A stretch of DNA of 64,000 bases from Lachnospiraceae bacterium G11 (GTDB lineage Bacteria; Bacillota; Clostridia; Lachnospirales; Lachnospiraceae), in NCBI GenBank assembly GCA_900103495.1, contig FMWZ01000009.1, positions 62,001 to 126,000 on the forward strand, given 5' to 3'. The notes under the pieces were generated by a model that was not told the origin of the DNA, did not search any database, and saw nothing but the letters and a program-made list of their open reading frames with translations. The translations under genes were made by a program, and so were the position numbers. Positions 16,151-24,915 of this stretch are shown here, piece after piece; the first letter of the stretch is position 1; the number at the start of each line of letters is the position of its first letter.

Positions 16151-18523
16151 TTACTTAGTTACCTTTTCTGCTTTCTTTTCCTGATGCTTCTTGTACATTG
16201 CGTATCCTGTAGCACCAAGGAGAGCAACTATTAACCACCACCACCAGGACATTGACTCCTCGTTGATAGGTGCGTATGTAAGAGGTGTATCTCCTTCTTT
16301 GATAGCTGTAACTTCAGGAGCTGTCTCCTCATCAAGTGCTGATGCAAGAGCTGTTCTTCCGCCGTTGATGTCGGTAAGTTCGTCTCCGGTTGCTCCTTCT
16401 GTAACAACTACTTCACCACCGGCTGCTCCGCCTGCTGCCTCGGCTGCTGCGCCGGGAGCTACTACTGTTCCTGCTCCACCTGCTGCGGGTGCTGCGGGAG
16501 TTGCGGGTGTAATAACATCTGCTACAACACCTGCTGCCACTGTAACATCACCTGTTGCTTCTGTGGTTGTGGTCTCACCTGCGCCACCTGTTGCCGGAGC
16601 GGGGGTAAGAGCTGCAATCTTGTTATCACGAACAGTTCTGAGATCCTCAAGCTGTCCAACCATGTTGTCTCTTACTGTCTTAGCTGCTTCAAGTTTGGTC
16701 TTGGCTGTTTCAAGACTTGCCTGTAAGGTTGCAACATCATTAACGGTTGTATCGCCGATAGCTACCTGCTCAATACGTGTCTGCAACTCTACTACGTCAG
16801 CCTGAGCCTTCTCGAATGCTGTCTGTGCAGCTGCTGCCTTCTCAGCGATGCTTGCGTACTTAAGAGCAAGTGCTGCGGAATTTGCCAAGGCGTTTCTATA
16901 ACCAAGCATTGTGTTTCTCTCGGTATCATCAAGGATCCAGTTTTTGTTATCTACATTTAACAAACCATCTGTCTTGTAATCCAAATCCTTGCCGATAACA
17001 AATGCATCCTTGCCTCGTCCTCTGTTATCCTGCTTTGTAAGGAGAGCAATATCACCTGAATACCAGTTATCATTTCTAAGCTGAGTCTCAACAATGCGCT
17101 CCTGTTTCTCATCACCGACGAGTTTATAATACTTATCGCCTTCCTTAACGTAGCGCTCAACAGGCTTATCTTTTTCTGTGAAAGTCAAAACGCCGGTTCC
17201 ATCATCCTTAAGGTTCTCAATGTAGTGCCCGTCTACAACCTGGTGCTCAGTCTTTTCGAAGATAACAATTCCCTGCCATCTCCACTGATCATTAGTTGTA
17301 TTCTGATTCTGAAGCTTATAGTTAAGATATATGGTCTGCTCCTGGCCATCCTTTTCATATGTAAAAGCGTAATAATTTAAAAGGTCACCGGGGGTGCTTG
17401 TTTTGTTGGTACCATCAACCGCAATTCTATCTCCCTTAAAAGTATGACGGTCAACATCGATATATTCTCCACCAAGGATTTCAGGAATATAGTAATACTG
17501 TATAACTGCTGTAAAGTATTCAACTATTCTGTCAGATCCGCTTCCGTACTTCTTGTCGTTCTCAAAGTCGGCTACCAGCTTATCTTCGATATCCTTTAAT
17601 TTCTGAATACCTTCATATTTAGCTTTTGCTGCTTCAGCTGCATTCTTAAGGTCTTCAGCCTGCTTTGCAAGTTCATCAACTCTTGCCTTAGCCTCAGCTG
17701 CTTCCTTGTCTGCTACGCCCTTATGGGTGTCAAACGCTGTAACGCTGTTGCCGATTCCGTTGGTTCCATTAACAAGTCTCTCGTACTCTTCTGTTGCTTC
17801 TTCAAGAGCTTCATTTGCTTTGTTAAAATCATTTTCAATCTTTGAAAGATCTGAAGCTGCCTTCTCTACTGCAGCGTCTGTAGTTTTAACTGTATCTTCG
17901 ATTGTATCGAAGACTTCCTTTACTTCATCAACAGAGCCTGCGTCATCAAGTTCCACTGCCTTTTCATTAACGAGGGTCTGTGCATCATTTACTGTAGTTG
18001 TAATTTCGTCAGCAATTTTCTCAGCCTGGGTCTGAAGAGAAACTGCTTCCTTAGCTTTCTCAATTGTAATATCAGCCTGCTTGTTAGCATCAACTGCTTC
18101 TGACTGAGCGATTTCTGCAAATCCTTCAGCAATACCAAGGACACCTGCTGCCTTCTCAATGTCAGTCTCGGGAGCATCAACTACAACATTGCCTTCCATG
18201 TGAGCTTCCATTCCATCGCCAAGAGCCTCAGCTGCTTCTTTAACCTCTTCAGATATTCCTTCAGCTTTTGCTTCCTCTACAGCTACCACTGCAGAAGCTT
18301 CAGCCTCTTTAATATCCTTCCAGGTCTCATCAGCCTGCTCCTGTGCTGCATCTGCTACGCCGTTCTCCACATCATTGTGGATAGGCATTGTATTGTTTTC
18401 GGGTTCAGGAGTAGCTTCCGGCTCAGCTGCCAAAGCTGTTATGGGCTGGCTGGCCATAGCCAGTGATAATCCAATTGTTAAAGCCTTGATAACTTTTTTG
18501 TTTGTTAATTTCTTATTCATCAT
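16151..18523 (-). CDS. Secreted coiled-coil surface protein 1 with SWWWW C-terminal anchor
   Basis: 790 residues. A Sec signal peptide (cleavage near residue 33, ITALAAE) is followed by an Ala/Glu-rich coiled coil (about 60-320), a mixed globular region (about 340-560), a second short coiled coil (about 570-680), and an Ala/Gly/Thr/Pro-rich stalk. The C-terminus has DTPLTYAPINEES, then SWWWW, a hydrophobic span and a Lys-rich tail. There is no LPXTG motif. The N-terminus, the globular core (QGIVIFEKTEH, DNWYSG) and the C-terminus are shared with the proteins at 20240 and 24916. I do not recognise a named family; a stalked adhesin is the likeliest role. Start: GGAG and AAGGG precede an ATG-ATG pair. 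Confidence 0.78.
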   Translation of the reverse strand: MMNKKLTNKKVIKALTIGLSLAMASQPITALAAEPEATPEPENNTMPIHNDVENGVADAAQEQADETWKDIKEAEASAVVAVEEAKAEGISEEVKEAAEALGDGMEAHMEGNVVVDAPETDIEKAAGVLGIAEGFAEIAQSEAVDANKQADITIEKAKEAVSLQTQAEKIADEITTTVNDAQTLVNEKAVELDDAGSVDEVKEVFDTIEDTVKTTDAAVEKAASDLSKIENDFNKANEALEEATEEYERLVNGTNGIGNSVTAFDTHKGVADKEAAEAKARVDELAKQAEDLKNAAEAAKAKYEGIQKLKDIEDKLVADFENDKKYGSGSDRIVEYFTAVIQYYYIPEILGGEYIDVDRHTFKGDRIAVDGTNKTSTPGDLLNYYAFTYEKDGQEQTIYLNYKLQNQNTTNDQWRWQGIVIFEKTEHQVVDGHYIENLKDDGTGVLTFTEKDKPVERYVKEGDKYYKLVGDEKQERIVETQLRNDNWYSGDIALLTKQDNRGRGKDAFVIGKDLDYKTDGLLNVDNKNWILDDTERNTMLGYRNALANSAALALKYASIAEKAAAAQTAFEKAQADVVELQTRIEQVAIGDTTVNDVATLQASLETAKTKLEAAKTVRDNMVGQLEDLRTVRDNKIAALTPAPATGGAGETTTTEATGDVTVAAGVVADVITPATPAAPAAGGAGTVVAPGAAAEAAGGAAGGEVVVTEGATGDELTDINGGRTALASALDEETAPEVTAIKEGDTPLTYAPINEESMSWWWWLIVALLGATGYAMYKKHQEKKAEKVTK

Positions 18524-18631
18524 ATGCCCTTCTCCTTTTCTCCGTTTAATCTCTAGTAAGGAATGTTCTTTATCTTTGATTTATATATCGGTACGGTTAA
18601 AGTTTTCTTTATCTCCTTAACCCTTTCACTT

Positions 18632-18662
18632 ATAAAGACATGTGGCTCAAACGCTGAGGTTC
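18632..18662 (-). promoter_or_regulatory. ECF-sigma-like promoter motif (copy 1)
   Basis: On the minus strand GAACCT, exactly 17 bases, then GTCTTTAT. The same arrangement (GAGCCA-N17-GTCTTTAT) precedes both small membrane-protein genes at 23882 and 28744. GAACC-type -35 and GTC-type -10 elements are usual for ECF sigma factors. The distance to the surface protein 1 ATG is about 110 bases. Confidence 0.55.
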
Positions 18663-18714
18663 ACTGGATTTTACCAAAAATGCTACTTGTAGTTTACATT
18701 CCATTTCTACATAT

Positions 18715-18723
18715 ATTATACCA
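18715..18723 (-). promoter_or_regulatory. Extended -10 box upstream of surface protein 1
   Basis: Minus strand TGGTATAAT, a TG-extended -10 box, with no convincing -35. If used, the leader would be about 185 bases and would pass through the ECF-like motif. Confidence 0.45.
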
Positions 18724-18783
18724 CTTTGCACATGCCTTAAAGAAATCTTAAAGAAATCCCTAGCTTTTTCTTCCGGTTTGGTA

Positions 18784-18792
18784 TGTTATGAT
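18784..18792 (+). promoter_or_regulatory. Extended -10 box upstream of lipoprotein A
   Basis: TGTTATGAT, a TG-extended -10 box about 57 bases before the ATG at 18850. The -35 region is weak. Confidence 0.4.
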
Positions 18793-18849
18793 GCAATCGT
18801 AATAAATGTTACAGAAATGTTACAAAATTATTACGAGAGGAGAGTAACA

Positions 18850-19479
18850 ATGAAGAAGACTACATTAACAATTTTATTTGCATCTGTAATGATGCTGGCT
18901 CTGATTGGATGCGGAACAAAAAAAGTCGAGGCCGCTTCCGATCCCTGGGAGGAGACTACTGTAGCTGAGGAGAAGGTTCCTGATGCATCAGAGACAACTT
19001 CTGCAAAAACAGAAGAATCTCAAACAGTAGATTCCCAGACAGAAGCGGCCGAAACAGAAGCAATCGGTGAAACGCCTGTTGCATTGTCTGATGACAGTTT
19101 TGCATATAATGGAAAAATCATTTCAGTAAAAGACGATCTTCAGACCATTCTTGACAACCTTGGAGCCGGTGAAGGCAGACCCTCCGATCAGGAAGGCGTG
19201 ATTTGCTACGATATCGGAACTGATGCTGTCAGTGTTTTTACCAAAGAGACTGACGGGAAAGAGGAACTTACACAGATCACAGTTCACGATAAGACTGCAA
19301 GAACCGCAAAGGGCGTCGGCGTTGGAAGTACTGAGGATGAGGTAAGAAATGCTTACGGCGAACCCAATGATGAGGTAGTTGAGGGAGCTAAGCTTTTAAC
19401 ATACGAGTTTGAAGGCTATTCCATTTTATTTGCATTCAATGACAACGTAGCCGCAATATCCTATTTTATTTCAAAATAA
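18850..19479 (+). CDS. Lipoprotein A of a tandem pair
   Basis: 209 residues. Signal peptide with lipobox ALIGC (Cys near residue 20), a Glu/Thr-rich linker (about 30-75), then a conserved C-terminal domain of about 130 residues: FAYNGKIISVKDDLQTILDNLG, a short beta-rich centre and GVGVGSTEDEVRNAYGEPND. The TEDEVRNAYGEP segment resembles the repeat of SmpA/BamE-like or DUF4309-like lipoproteins, but the family is not certain. It is paralogous to the next gene. ATG at 18850 is preferred because GAGAGGAGAG lies just upstream. Confidence 0.8.
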   Translation: MKKTTLTILFASVMMLALIGCGTKKVEAASDPWEETTVAEEKVPDASETTSAKTEESQTVDSQTEAAETEAIGETPVALSDDSFAYNGKIISVKDDLQTILDNLGAGEGRPSDQEGVICYDIGTDAVSVFTKETDGKEELTQITVHDKTARTAKGVGVGSTEDEVRNAYGEPNDEVVEGAKLLTYEFEGYSILFAFNDNVAAISYFISK

Positions 19480-19503
19480 TTCAAACGAGGGGAGAATTAT
19501 AAT

Positions 19504-20166
19504 ATGAAGAAACGAATTTTAGCATTAACTTTTGCATCAGCAATGGTGCTTTCAATTGTAGGATGTGGAAGCACATCCTCTGAGGCAGGGAAAACTGACC
19601 TGTTTGAAACTGCCGAAACCACAGAAGTAACCGAAGATAAACCTGCCTTGGAAAGCGAAGATACCGTAAAAACCGATGATCTCGGAGCTGAAAGCAACAT
19701 CGAAACCGACGAGATTTCCCAAAAGGAAACTGCCGATTCTGAAGTGAACAGCGACCTTGAGCCCAATTCCTTCATGTATGACGGCAAAATCATTTCAATT
19801 CTCGGAGACCTCCAAACAACTCTGGATGACCTCGGTGCAGACAAGAAAGCCGACGGTGATGTAACCGGCGAGCACATCTACACCAACGGTAAAGATGACA
19901 TTGAAGTGGTTGCCCGTGAAGTTGAGGGCAAGGAAGAGTTAGCTCAGATCATTATTCACGACAAATCAGTGAAGACCTCCAGAGGAATCGCTGTGGGAGA
20001 TACTGAGGATGATATCCATGATAAATATGGTGATCCTAACGATGTTATTCCTGTAGATTCACTGATTCTTAACTACAACTTTGACGGATGCTCAATTATG
20101 TTTACAATTGACGGAACCGAAATTTCATCAATCGCTTACATGAAGAAAGCTCCCGTAGAAGAATAG
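19504..20166 (+). CDS. Lipoprotein B of a tandem pair
   Basis: 220 residues, a tandem duplicate of lipoprotein A lying 24 bp downstream in the same operon. Lipobox SIVGC (Cys near residue 21), an acidic Ser/Thr linker, and the same C-terminal domain (FMYDGKIISILGDLQTTLDDLG, GIAVGDTEDDIHDKYGDPND). The linkers have diverged far more than the domains. GAGGGGAG lies about nine bases before the ATG. Function unknown; the position between two surface-protein modules suggests an envelope role. Confidence 0.8.
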   Translation: MKKRILALTFASAMVLSIVGCGSTSSEAGKTDLFETAETTEVTEDKPALESEDTVKTDDLGAESNIETDEISQKETADSEVNSDLEPNSFMYDGKIISILGDLQTTLDDLGADKKADGDVTGEHIYTNGKDDIEVVAREVEGKEELAQIIIHDKSVKTSRGIAVGDTEDDIHDKYGDPNDVIPVDSLILNYNFDGCSIMFTIDGTEISSIAYMKKAPVEE

Positions 20167-20191
20167 AACAAGCATATGTGAGTATCAAAAA

Positions 20192-20219
20192 GGCGGCGCC
20201 GGATTATTCCGACGCCGTC
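20192..20219. terminator. Bidirectional terminator between lipoprotein B and surface protein 2
   Basis: A 12-bp stem (GGCGGCGCCGGA with TCCGACGCCGTC) with flanking A and T tracts, placed between convergent genes. The same stem core recurs at 24342 and 24868. Confidence 0.75.
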
Positions 20220-20239
20220 TTGCTTATTACTTATTAGTA

Positions 20240-23200
20240 TTAGTTGGTTGTCTTCTCATCTTTCTTGTTGTGGAACTTTCTGTACATTGCGTAACCTGCT
20301 CCGCCAAGAACTGCGATGATGAGTAACCACCACCATGAAAGTGTCTCTTCACTGACAGGTGCTGCTGCAAGAGCTGTCTTGCCATCATCGATGTTTTCTG
20401 TAGACTGCTCAGTCTGAGCCTCAGGAACTGCATCTGAAAGGGCTGCCCTCTGTTCAGTAAGAGTAACTGTGTTATCCTCTGCTACTGCTGCTGCGGGAGC
20501 GCCTGCTCCTCCGGGAGCTGCTACGAACATTGCAGGTGCTGCTGCAAGAGGTGCTTCTGCACCGGGAAGAACTGTTAAGCCGGGAGCAGTAGTTGTACCA
20601 CCTTCACCACCGGTCTCTCCACCGCCTTCACCTGAAGGAGCGGATGTAAGAGCTATGATTCTCTGAGCGCGCTGTCCATCGAGTGTTCTAAGATCCTCAA
20701 GAAGCTGATCTCTTGCTGCCTTAGCAGTTGCAAGTTCAGTCTCAGCGGTTTCAAGTCTGCTTCTAAGACCTGCAAGAATGCTGTCCTTCTTGCTGAAGCT
20801 AATCTGCTCAATGAGACCCTTAAGTGTCTCAACTTCGCCTTCAGCTTCCTTAACCTTCTGTTCAGCTGTAGCAACGGCTGCCTTAGCTGTCTCGTACTCG
20901 TTGATCTTAGTCTTGGCTGCGTTAATGTTGGCAATAAGAGATGTAGACTTAGACTGAACATCATCCAATACAGCTGCAGTCTTGTTGCCACCCTGGCCCT
21001 TACCATCGGTCCTGTAACCTGCAACAAAGTTGTTATCCTTGTCAACCTTTGTTGAAACTACATTTCCTGAATACCAGTTGTCATTTCTGTACTCATCATG
21101 TGTTTCTCCAACAATCTTGCTCTGAGCATCCTCAGCATCAGTTTTAACCCACTCTCTGGTGGAAATAGTCTTGTTGGTCTCAGTTGTGGAAGCCTTAAGG
21201 AAGAGGTTTAATTTATTATAACCATATGTAGTCTTGGTAGACTTTACAGCCTCTCCTGTCTTTGTATAGGTTACATTGTTGTAATTGCTGCTGCCAAGTT
21301 TTGTGGCAAGTGCGCTTTCAACTGAAGCCTGAGTAATGCCACTCTCATTTGCTGCATCAACAGTAACTGTCTCGCTGCCATCATTAATGTAATAATATAC
21401 TGTGTAGGAGCCTGCTCCGCCTTCGTCAAACCACTTGTCCAGCTTAACAACCTTGGCACCGGAAACTCCACGGCTTGCCAAAACATCTGCAGCAGTATCT
21501 TTGTTTACGCTTCCGCCTGTGAATACGAACCAGCTCTTATCCACAACCATTGATGAAAGCTTAGCATATTCGACGGTAACATCGCCTTCATATGAGCGGT
21601 CACATACATCAACTTTAATAGGCCAGCCTTCTTTATCTCTATTAACTTCCCATGATCTAAATGTCTTAACAGGGTCGCCAATAACATCGGTGCTGTTCTG
21701 ATCTGAGAAAACTCCGTCTCTGTACCTGTAATCATCAACAAAGTCGTCAGCCTTATCATCAAAATCTTCTCTTGCTTCTGATTCACTGATTTCCCAGTTA
21801 ACCACGTTGTGGTATCTTGTTCCGGAAATGTGCTTGCTTGCCGTATACTTCTGGTTGTAGGAAACCTCTATGGTGTATGTCTTCTCAGTAACCTGAGTAT
21901 CAAAAGTCTCATCATAGTATGCAAGCAGTTCTGTATCAGTCTTGTTGGTCAAGTCAACTTCATTACCATCGGCATCCCTGATGATAGGAGTTTTACCTTC
22001 TGCAACTGCTCCTGAAATAATAGCCTTAAGGCTTGTAAGGAAATCATTCTGTGAAGCGGTCTGGTCATTGAAAGAAGTATTGGCCTTTTCTGCAAGAGTT
22101 GCGCCTGTATATGTTGTGGTAGTAACATCTGCTTTGACGGTCTTGGTAAGAGTTCCGTCTACAAAGGTCCACTCTTCAGTCTGTGTGCCAATGCTTACTG
22201 TCTGTCCATCGCTTGCATCACTGTCTGCAACGATTTCTGTTGTTCCTTCCTTTACGGTACCTTCGCCTGTGATGGCAACATACTGATCAGATCCTGTTGC
22301 TTTAACAAGCTTTGTTCCGTCAGCAAGAGTAACTATCTGTCCGGCTTCAAGGTTAGCAATCTGCGTAGCTGTAAGGTCTGTGTGATCATATACCTTATGC
22401 TCAGTCTTCTCGAAGATTACGATACCCTGGTAGCCATTCTTTTTGTTCTCGTTAGCTGTCTTGTAGTTAAGTCTGATGGTCTTTTCAACATCATTGCCGT
22501 TCTCATCCTTCTTAACATGGCCGTTCTCATCAAGCTCCTTGTAAGTTACAGTGAATACACGAAGAACGTCGCCATTGGTAGATTCATTATTTTTATCAGT
22601 TGTATCGCCATCGTAATAGTATATACCGCTTCCACAGTCTTCAGCTACTATACTTACGAATTCACCTTTAAGCACTTCGGGAACATAATAGGTCTGAACG
22701 ATAGCCTTGAATAAGTTCCTGTAAGTAGCCTTGGTTCTGTTATTTTCATCTTCAACAGCACTGATATCAACGTCAGTGAGAGGTGTGCCAACACCAGTTC
22801 CATACTCAGCTGTTTTATTCTGCTTTTCGATGATAGCATTCTCAAGAGCTGCGATATAGCCATAGCCACTGCTCTTGTATTCTTTCTCAGCCGCATCAAG
22901 TTCGCTCTTAAGATCTTCAAGGCTGCCTTTCATTTTAGCAACTTCCTGATCGTCCTCTGCGAATAACTCAGCGAGTTCATCTGTTAATCCTACAACCTTC
23001 TCACCTTCTCTGGTTGCAGGAAGGCCTAACTTCTTAAGAGCATCTGCCTTAGCCTGGTTAAGAGCATCAACCTTATCATTGTATGCCTTTAATGCAGCTT
23101 CATACTGCTCTGCAAGACTGTCGTACTCGTCTTCCTTAACCTCGAGTTCCTTCTGTGCTGTTTCAACCTTCTCTTCCGCTGCTTTAACTGCTGTATCAGC

Positions 23201-23836
23201 GTCATTTACTGCGGTTGCAGCGTCATTGTATGCGCTGTTTGCTGCGCCGGGTGTTGTAGCACCTGCGATCTTGCCTGATGCATCCTTTATAGCTGCGTCA
23301 GCATTCTCAATCTTCTCGGAAAGGCTCTCAACTTCCTCTTCCTTGTCACCAAATACTGCCTTCTCAGCATCTACAACGGGCTTGGTAACGTTTGCTTCTG
23401 CTGTAGCAACGCCCTGTGCCAAAGCCGTATTAAGAACTGTCTCACCTGTTGTCTCAGATGTAATCTTCTGAAGTTCTTCCTGAACGCCTGCTGCCTTCTT
23501 GCCACTCTCAAGAGTCTGAACATCAGTATTAGCTGCTGATGCGTCAACGTCGAGAGCTTCTGCCTTGCTGATAGCGTCCTTGGTTAAATCAACTACGTCA
23601 TTAACGTTAGCTGTGTCAGTATCAACGTCTTCCTTAACTTCTGCAGCCTTCGCCTCAGCCACTTCTGCTGCGGACTGGGTCTCCACTGCGGGTGCATTTG
23701 CGATGGGCTCTCTAACGGGAGCATCATCTGCAGGCTCTGCTGCCATAGCTGTCAGAGGCTGGCTTGCCATTGCGAGTGATAAGCCGATAGATAATGCGCG
23801 AACTACGTTTTTGTTGACCAAATTCTTTTTGACCAT
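20240..23836 (-). CDS. Secreted coiled-coil surface protein 2 with SWWWL C-terminal anchor
   Basis: 1198 residues. Signal peptide ending near residue 33 (LTAMAAE), Ala/Glu-rich coiled coil (about 50-330), a long beta-rich central region (about 360-960) including TYYVPEVLKGEFV, QGIVIFEKTEHKV and DNWYSG, a second coiled coil (about 985-1085), and a Gly/Ala/Pro-rich stalk. The C-terminus reads KTALAAAPVSEE then SWWWLLI, a span and a basic tail. The central region is about 400 residues longer than in surface protein 1, with an inserted section near 650-900 rich in Asp and Tyr. AGAGGG precedes the ATG. It is the second gene of a two-gene unit with the membrane protein at 23882. Confidence 0.8.
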   Translation of the reverse strand: MVKKNLVNKNVVRALSIGLSLAMASQPLTAMAAEPADDAPVREPIANAPAVETQSAAEVAEAKAAEVKEDVDTDTANVNDVVDLTKDAISKAEALDVDASAANTDVQTLESGKKAAGVQEELQKITSETTGETVLNTALAQGVATAEANVTKPVVDAEKAVFGDKEEEVESLSEKIENADAAIKDASGKIAGATTPGAANSAYNDAATAVNDADTAVKAAEEKVETAQKELEVKEDEYDSLAEQYEAALKAYNDKVDALNQAKADALKKLGLPATREGEKVVGLTDELAELFAEDDQEVAKMKGSLEDLKSELDAAEKEYKSSGYGYIAALENAIIEKQNKTAEYGTGVGTPLTDVDISAVEDENNRTKATYRNLFKAIVQTYYVPEVLKGEFVSIVAEDCGSGIYYYDGDTTDKNNESTNGDVLRVFTVTYKELDENGHVKKDENGNDVEKTIRLNYKTANENKKNGYQGIVIFEKTEHKVYDHTDLTATQIANLEAGQIVTLADGTKLVKATGSDQYVAITGEGTVKEGTTEIVADSDASDGQTVSIGTQTEEWTFVDGTLTKTVKADVTTTTYTGATLAEKANTSFNDQTASQNDFLTSLKAIISGAVAEGKTPIIRDADGNEVDLTNKTDTELLAYYDETFDTQVTEKTYTIEVSYNQKYTASKHISGTRYHNVVNWEISESEAREDFDDKADDFVDDYRYRDGVFSDQNSTDVIGDPVKTFRSWEVNRDKEGWPIKVDVCDRSYEGDVTVEYAKLSSMVVDKSWFVFTGGSVNKDTAADVLASRGVSGAKVVKLDKWFDEGGAGSYTVYYYINDGSETVTVDAANESGITQASVESALATKLGSSNYNNVTYTKTGEAVKSTKTTYGYNKLNLFLKASTTETNKTISTREWVKTDAEDAQSKIVGETHDEYRNDNWYSGNVVSTKVDKDNNFVAGYRTDGKGQGGNKTAAVLDDVQSKSTSLIANINAAKTKINEYETAKAAVATAEQKVKEAEGEVETLKGLIEQISFSKKDSILAGLRSRLETAETELATAKAARDQLLEDLRTLDGQRAQRIIALTSAPSGEGGGETGGEGGTTTAPGLTVLPGAEAPLAAAPAMFVAAPGGAGAPAAAVAEDNTVTLTEQRAALSDAVPEAQTEQSTENIDDGKTALAAAPVSEETLSWWWLLIIAVLGGAGYAMYRKFHNKKDEKTTN

Positions 23837-23881
23837 TTTCTTTTTTCCCTCTTTCTGTATTGTTTTCCGTTTATTATTTTC

Positions 23882-24187
23882 TTATGAAAGTGAACCCATA
23901 ACCACCAAGTCTTCCAGATCCTGTCTGATTTCCTTTAACTTACTCAGGTTCCATTTGGGAAGGTTTGGAATGGACTCAAGCTTGTATTCCTCTGTGATAT
24001 AAATTATCCTCTGCCGCTCCTTGCTACAGCTTAGTACGTAGCGGGTCATCACGGCAACCAGAGCAAGGATGAGCACAATTAAAGCTCCGGTTAACCAGGG
24101 TAACACCGCCTCGAAAGGGGGTTGGGGGGTCGGAGCCAATGGTGTTTGAGCATCTTCAATTGTCGTTAATGAATATAACAAGCTCAT
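23882..24187 (-). CDS. Small single-span membrane protein, partner of surface protein 2
   Basis: 101 residues. An exported N-terminus with TIEDAQTPLAPTP is followed by one membrane span (about 35-56) and a basic/amphipathic cytoplasmic C-terminal half that ends VVMGSLS. It is a clear paralogue of the protein at 28744, differing mainly by conservative changes. The TPLAP segment resembles the motif just before the C-terminal span in the large surface proteins. The start at 24187 is chosen because AAAGG precedes it at the same distance as in the paralogue; a start nine codons earlier is possible. It lies 45 bp upstream of surface protein 2. Function unknown. Confidence 0.75.
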   Translation of the reverse strand: MSLLYSLTTIEDAQTPLAPTPQPPFEAVLPWLTGALIVLILALVAVMTRYVLSCSKERQRIIYITEEYKLESIPNLPKWNLSKLKEIRQDLEDLVVMGSLS

Positions 24188-24216
24188 ATTTAAACCTTTC
24201 TTTCTTGCTTTCATTA

Positions 24217-24247
24217 ATAAAGACTTGGGTAAAATTCCAAATGGCTC
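24217..24247 (-). promoter_or_regulatory. ECF-sigma-like promoter motif (copy 2)
   Basis: Minus strand GAGCCA, 17 bases, GTCTTTAT, about 29 bases before the ATG at 24187. Outside the two hexamer regions the sequence differs from the other copies, so the motif itself is conserved. Confidence 0.62.
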
Positions 24248-24341
24248 ACTTTTTTTGAAAAATTTTTTTATTTTTTTGAGTTGTTTTAGAAGCGAAATTC
24301 TCCGGCTATAAATGAGAAGGATTAGTTTTTACAAAAATATA

Positions 24342-24367
24342 ACGGCGCCGGATAAATCCGACGCCGT
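24342..24367 (-). terminator. Terminator copy after the nuclease-family fragment
   Basis: A 12-bp stem ACGGCGCCGGAT with its near complement around a two-base loop. It is nearly identical to the stem at 24868-24895. Confidence 0.65.
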
Positions 24368-24407
24368 CCTGAGTATTATTATATGCATCCCTGCGAAAGG
24401 GCTTCCT

Positions 24408-24758
24408 TTATAATACCGACTCTTCTTTACAAAGTTTATCGTATATGTCGCGAATCTCATCAGTGGTTACTTCGAGTTCATCCGCGATAGTTTCAAGGGT
24501 CTTACCCTTGGCTATTTTCTTTCCGATCTGTTCAGAAAGCATATCTTTACGGCCATCCTCCATGAACAGTTCTTTCAATTCCTCTTCACTTATTCCTGTC
24601 AAAAATCCCATCTGAACCTCCGATCTATGCTCCACAAGGAATGGATATATAACATAATCCTCCGGCATCTCGTCTATTGCTCTGTTAACTGCTTCTTCAG
24701 TCTCCAGAGCCAAAACGTTCTGGTTGTGCCTTATCTTAGATTTGCAAAAATAAACTGC
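24408..24758 (-). pseudogene. C-terminal remnant of an Rpn/PD-(D/E)XK nuclease-transposase family protein
   Basis: An open frame of about 117 codons with no credible start: the first in-frame start is TTG at 24713, without a ribosome binding site, and the frame opens upstream in a hairpin. The residues KIRHNQNVLALETEEAVNRA, then DYVIYPFLVEHRSEV, match what I know of the C-terminal region of PD-(D/E)XK nuclease family transposases of the Rpn group in Clostridia, followed by a helical tail. The nuclease domain is missing. A scar left between two surface-protein modules is the most likely reading. Confidence 0.5.
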
Positions 24759-24792
24759 TCATCATCACTTTAACAGTAATGGTGAGCAGTTT
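24752..24792 (-). terminator. Hairpin at the 5' edge of the nuclease-family remnant
   Basis: Arms beginning AAACTGCTCA and ending TGAGCAGTTT, with two mismatches and a short loop; on the minus strand it is followed by TTTATTTTTG. It looks like a terminator that has lost its gene, since surface protein 3 has its own terminator at 24868. Confidence 0.5.
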
Positions 24793-24824
24793 CAATGGTT
24801 TGAATTATTAAAGTTTCCTAATGT

Positions 24825-24857
24825 GGTGCAATTTGGGGACTGTCCCCGTTTTGCACC
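24825..24857. repeat. REP-like palindrome, short form (copy 2)
   Basis: A 33-bp palindrome with GGTGCAA ends and a GGGGAC core, equivalent to one arm pair of the long form. Confidence 0.75.
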
Positions 24858-24867
24858 GTGCAAAAAA

Positions 24868-24895
24868 GACGGCGCCGGATAAATCCGACGCCGTC
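24868..24895 (-). terminator. Intrinsic terminator of surface protein 3
   Basis: A 13-bp stem GACGGCGCCGGAT with its near complement, two-base loop, followed by TTTTTT on the minus strand. Confidence 0.85.
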
Positions 24896-24915
24896 TTGAG
24901 TATTACTTTTAAATC

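Larger units (their letters stand above)
18524..18849. other. Divergent intergenic region between surface protein 1 and lipoprotein A
   Basis: 326 bases without a gene. It contains an ECF-like promoter motif and an extended -10 box on the minus strand, an extended -10 box on the plus strand, and a tandem AAATGTTACA repeat just before the plus-strand ribosome binding site. No RNA gene or long hairpin was seen. Confidence 0.6.

Noticed and set aside
16191-16805. Plus-strand open frame of about 200 codons opposite surface protein 1
   Set aside because: It is the antisense of the Ala/Thr/Pro-rich stalk, with Ala/Ser/Val composition imposed by the minus-strand codons, and no ribosome binding site.
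22382-22714. Plus-strand hydrophobic open frame opposite surface protein 2
   Set aside because: It has no ribosome binding site and lies wholly within a well-supported minus-strand gene.
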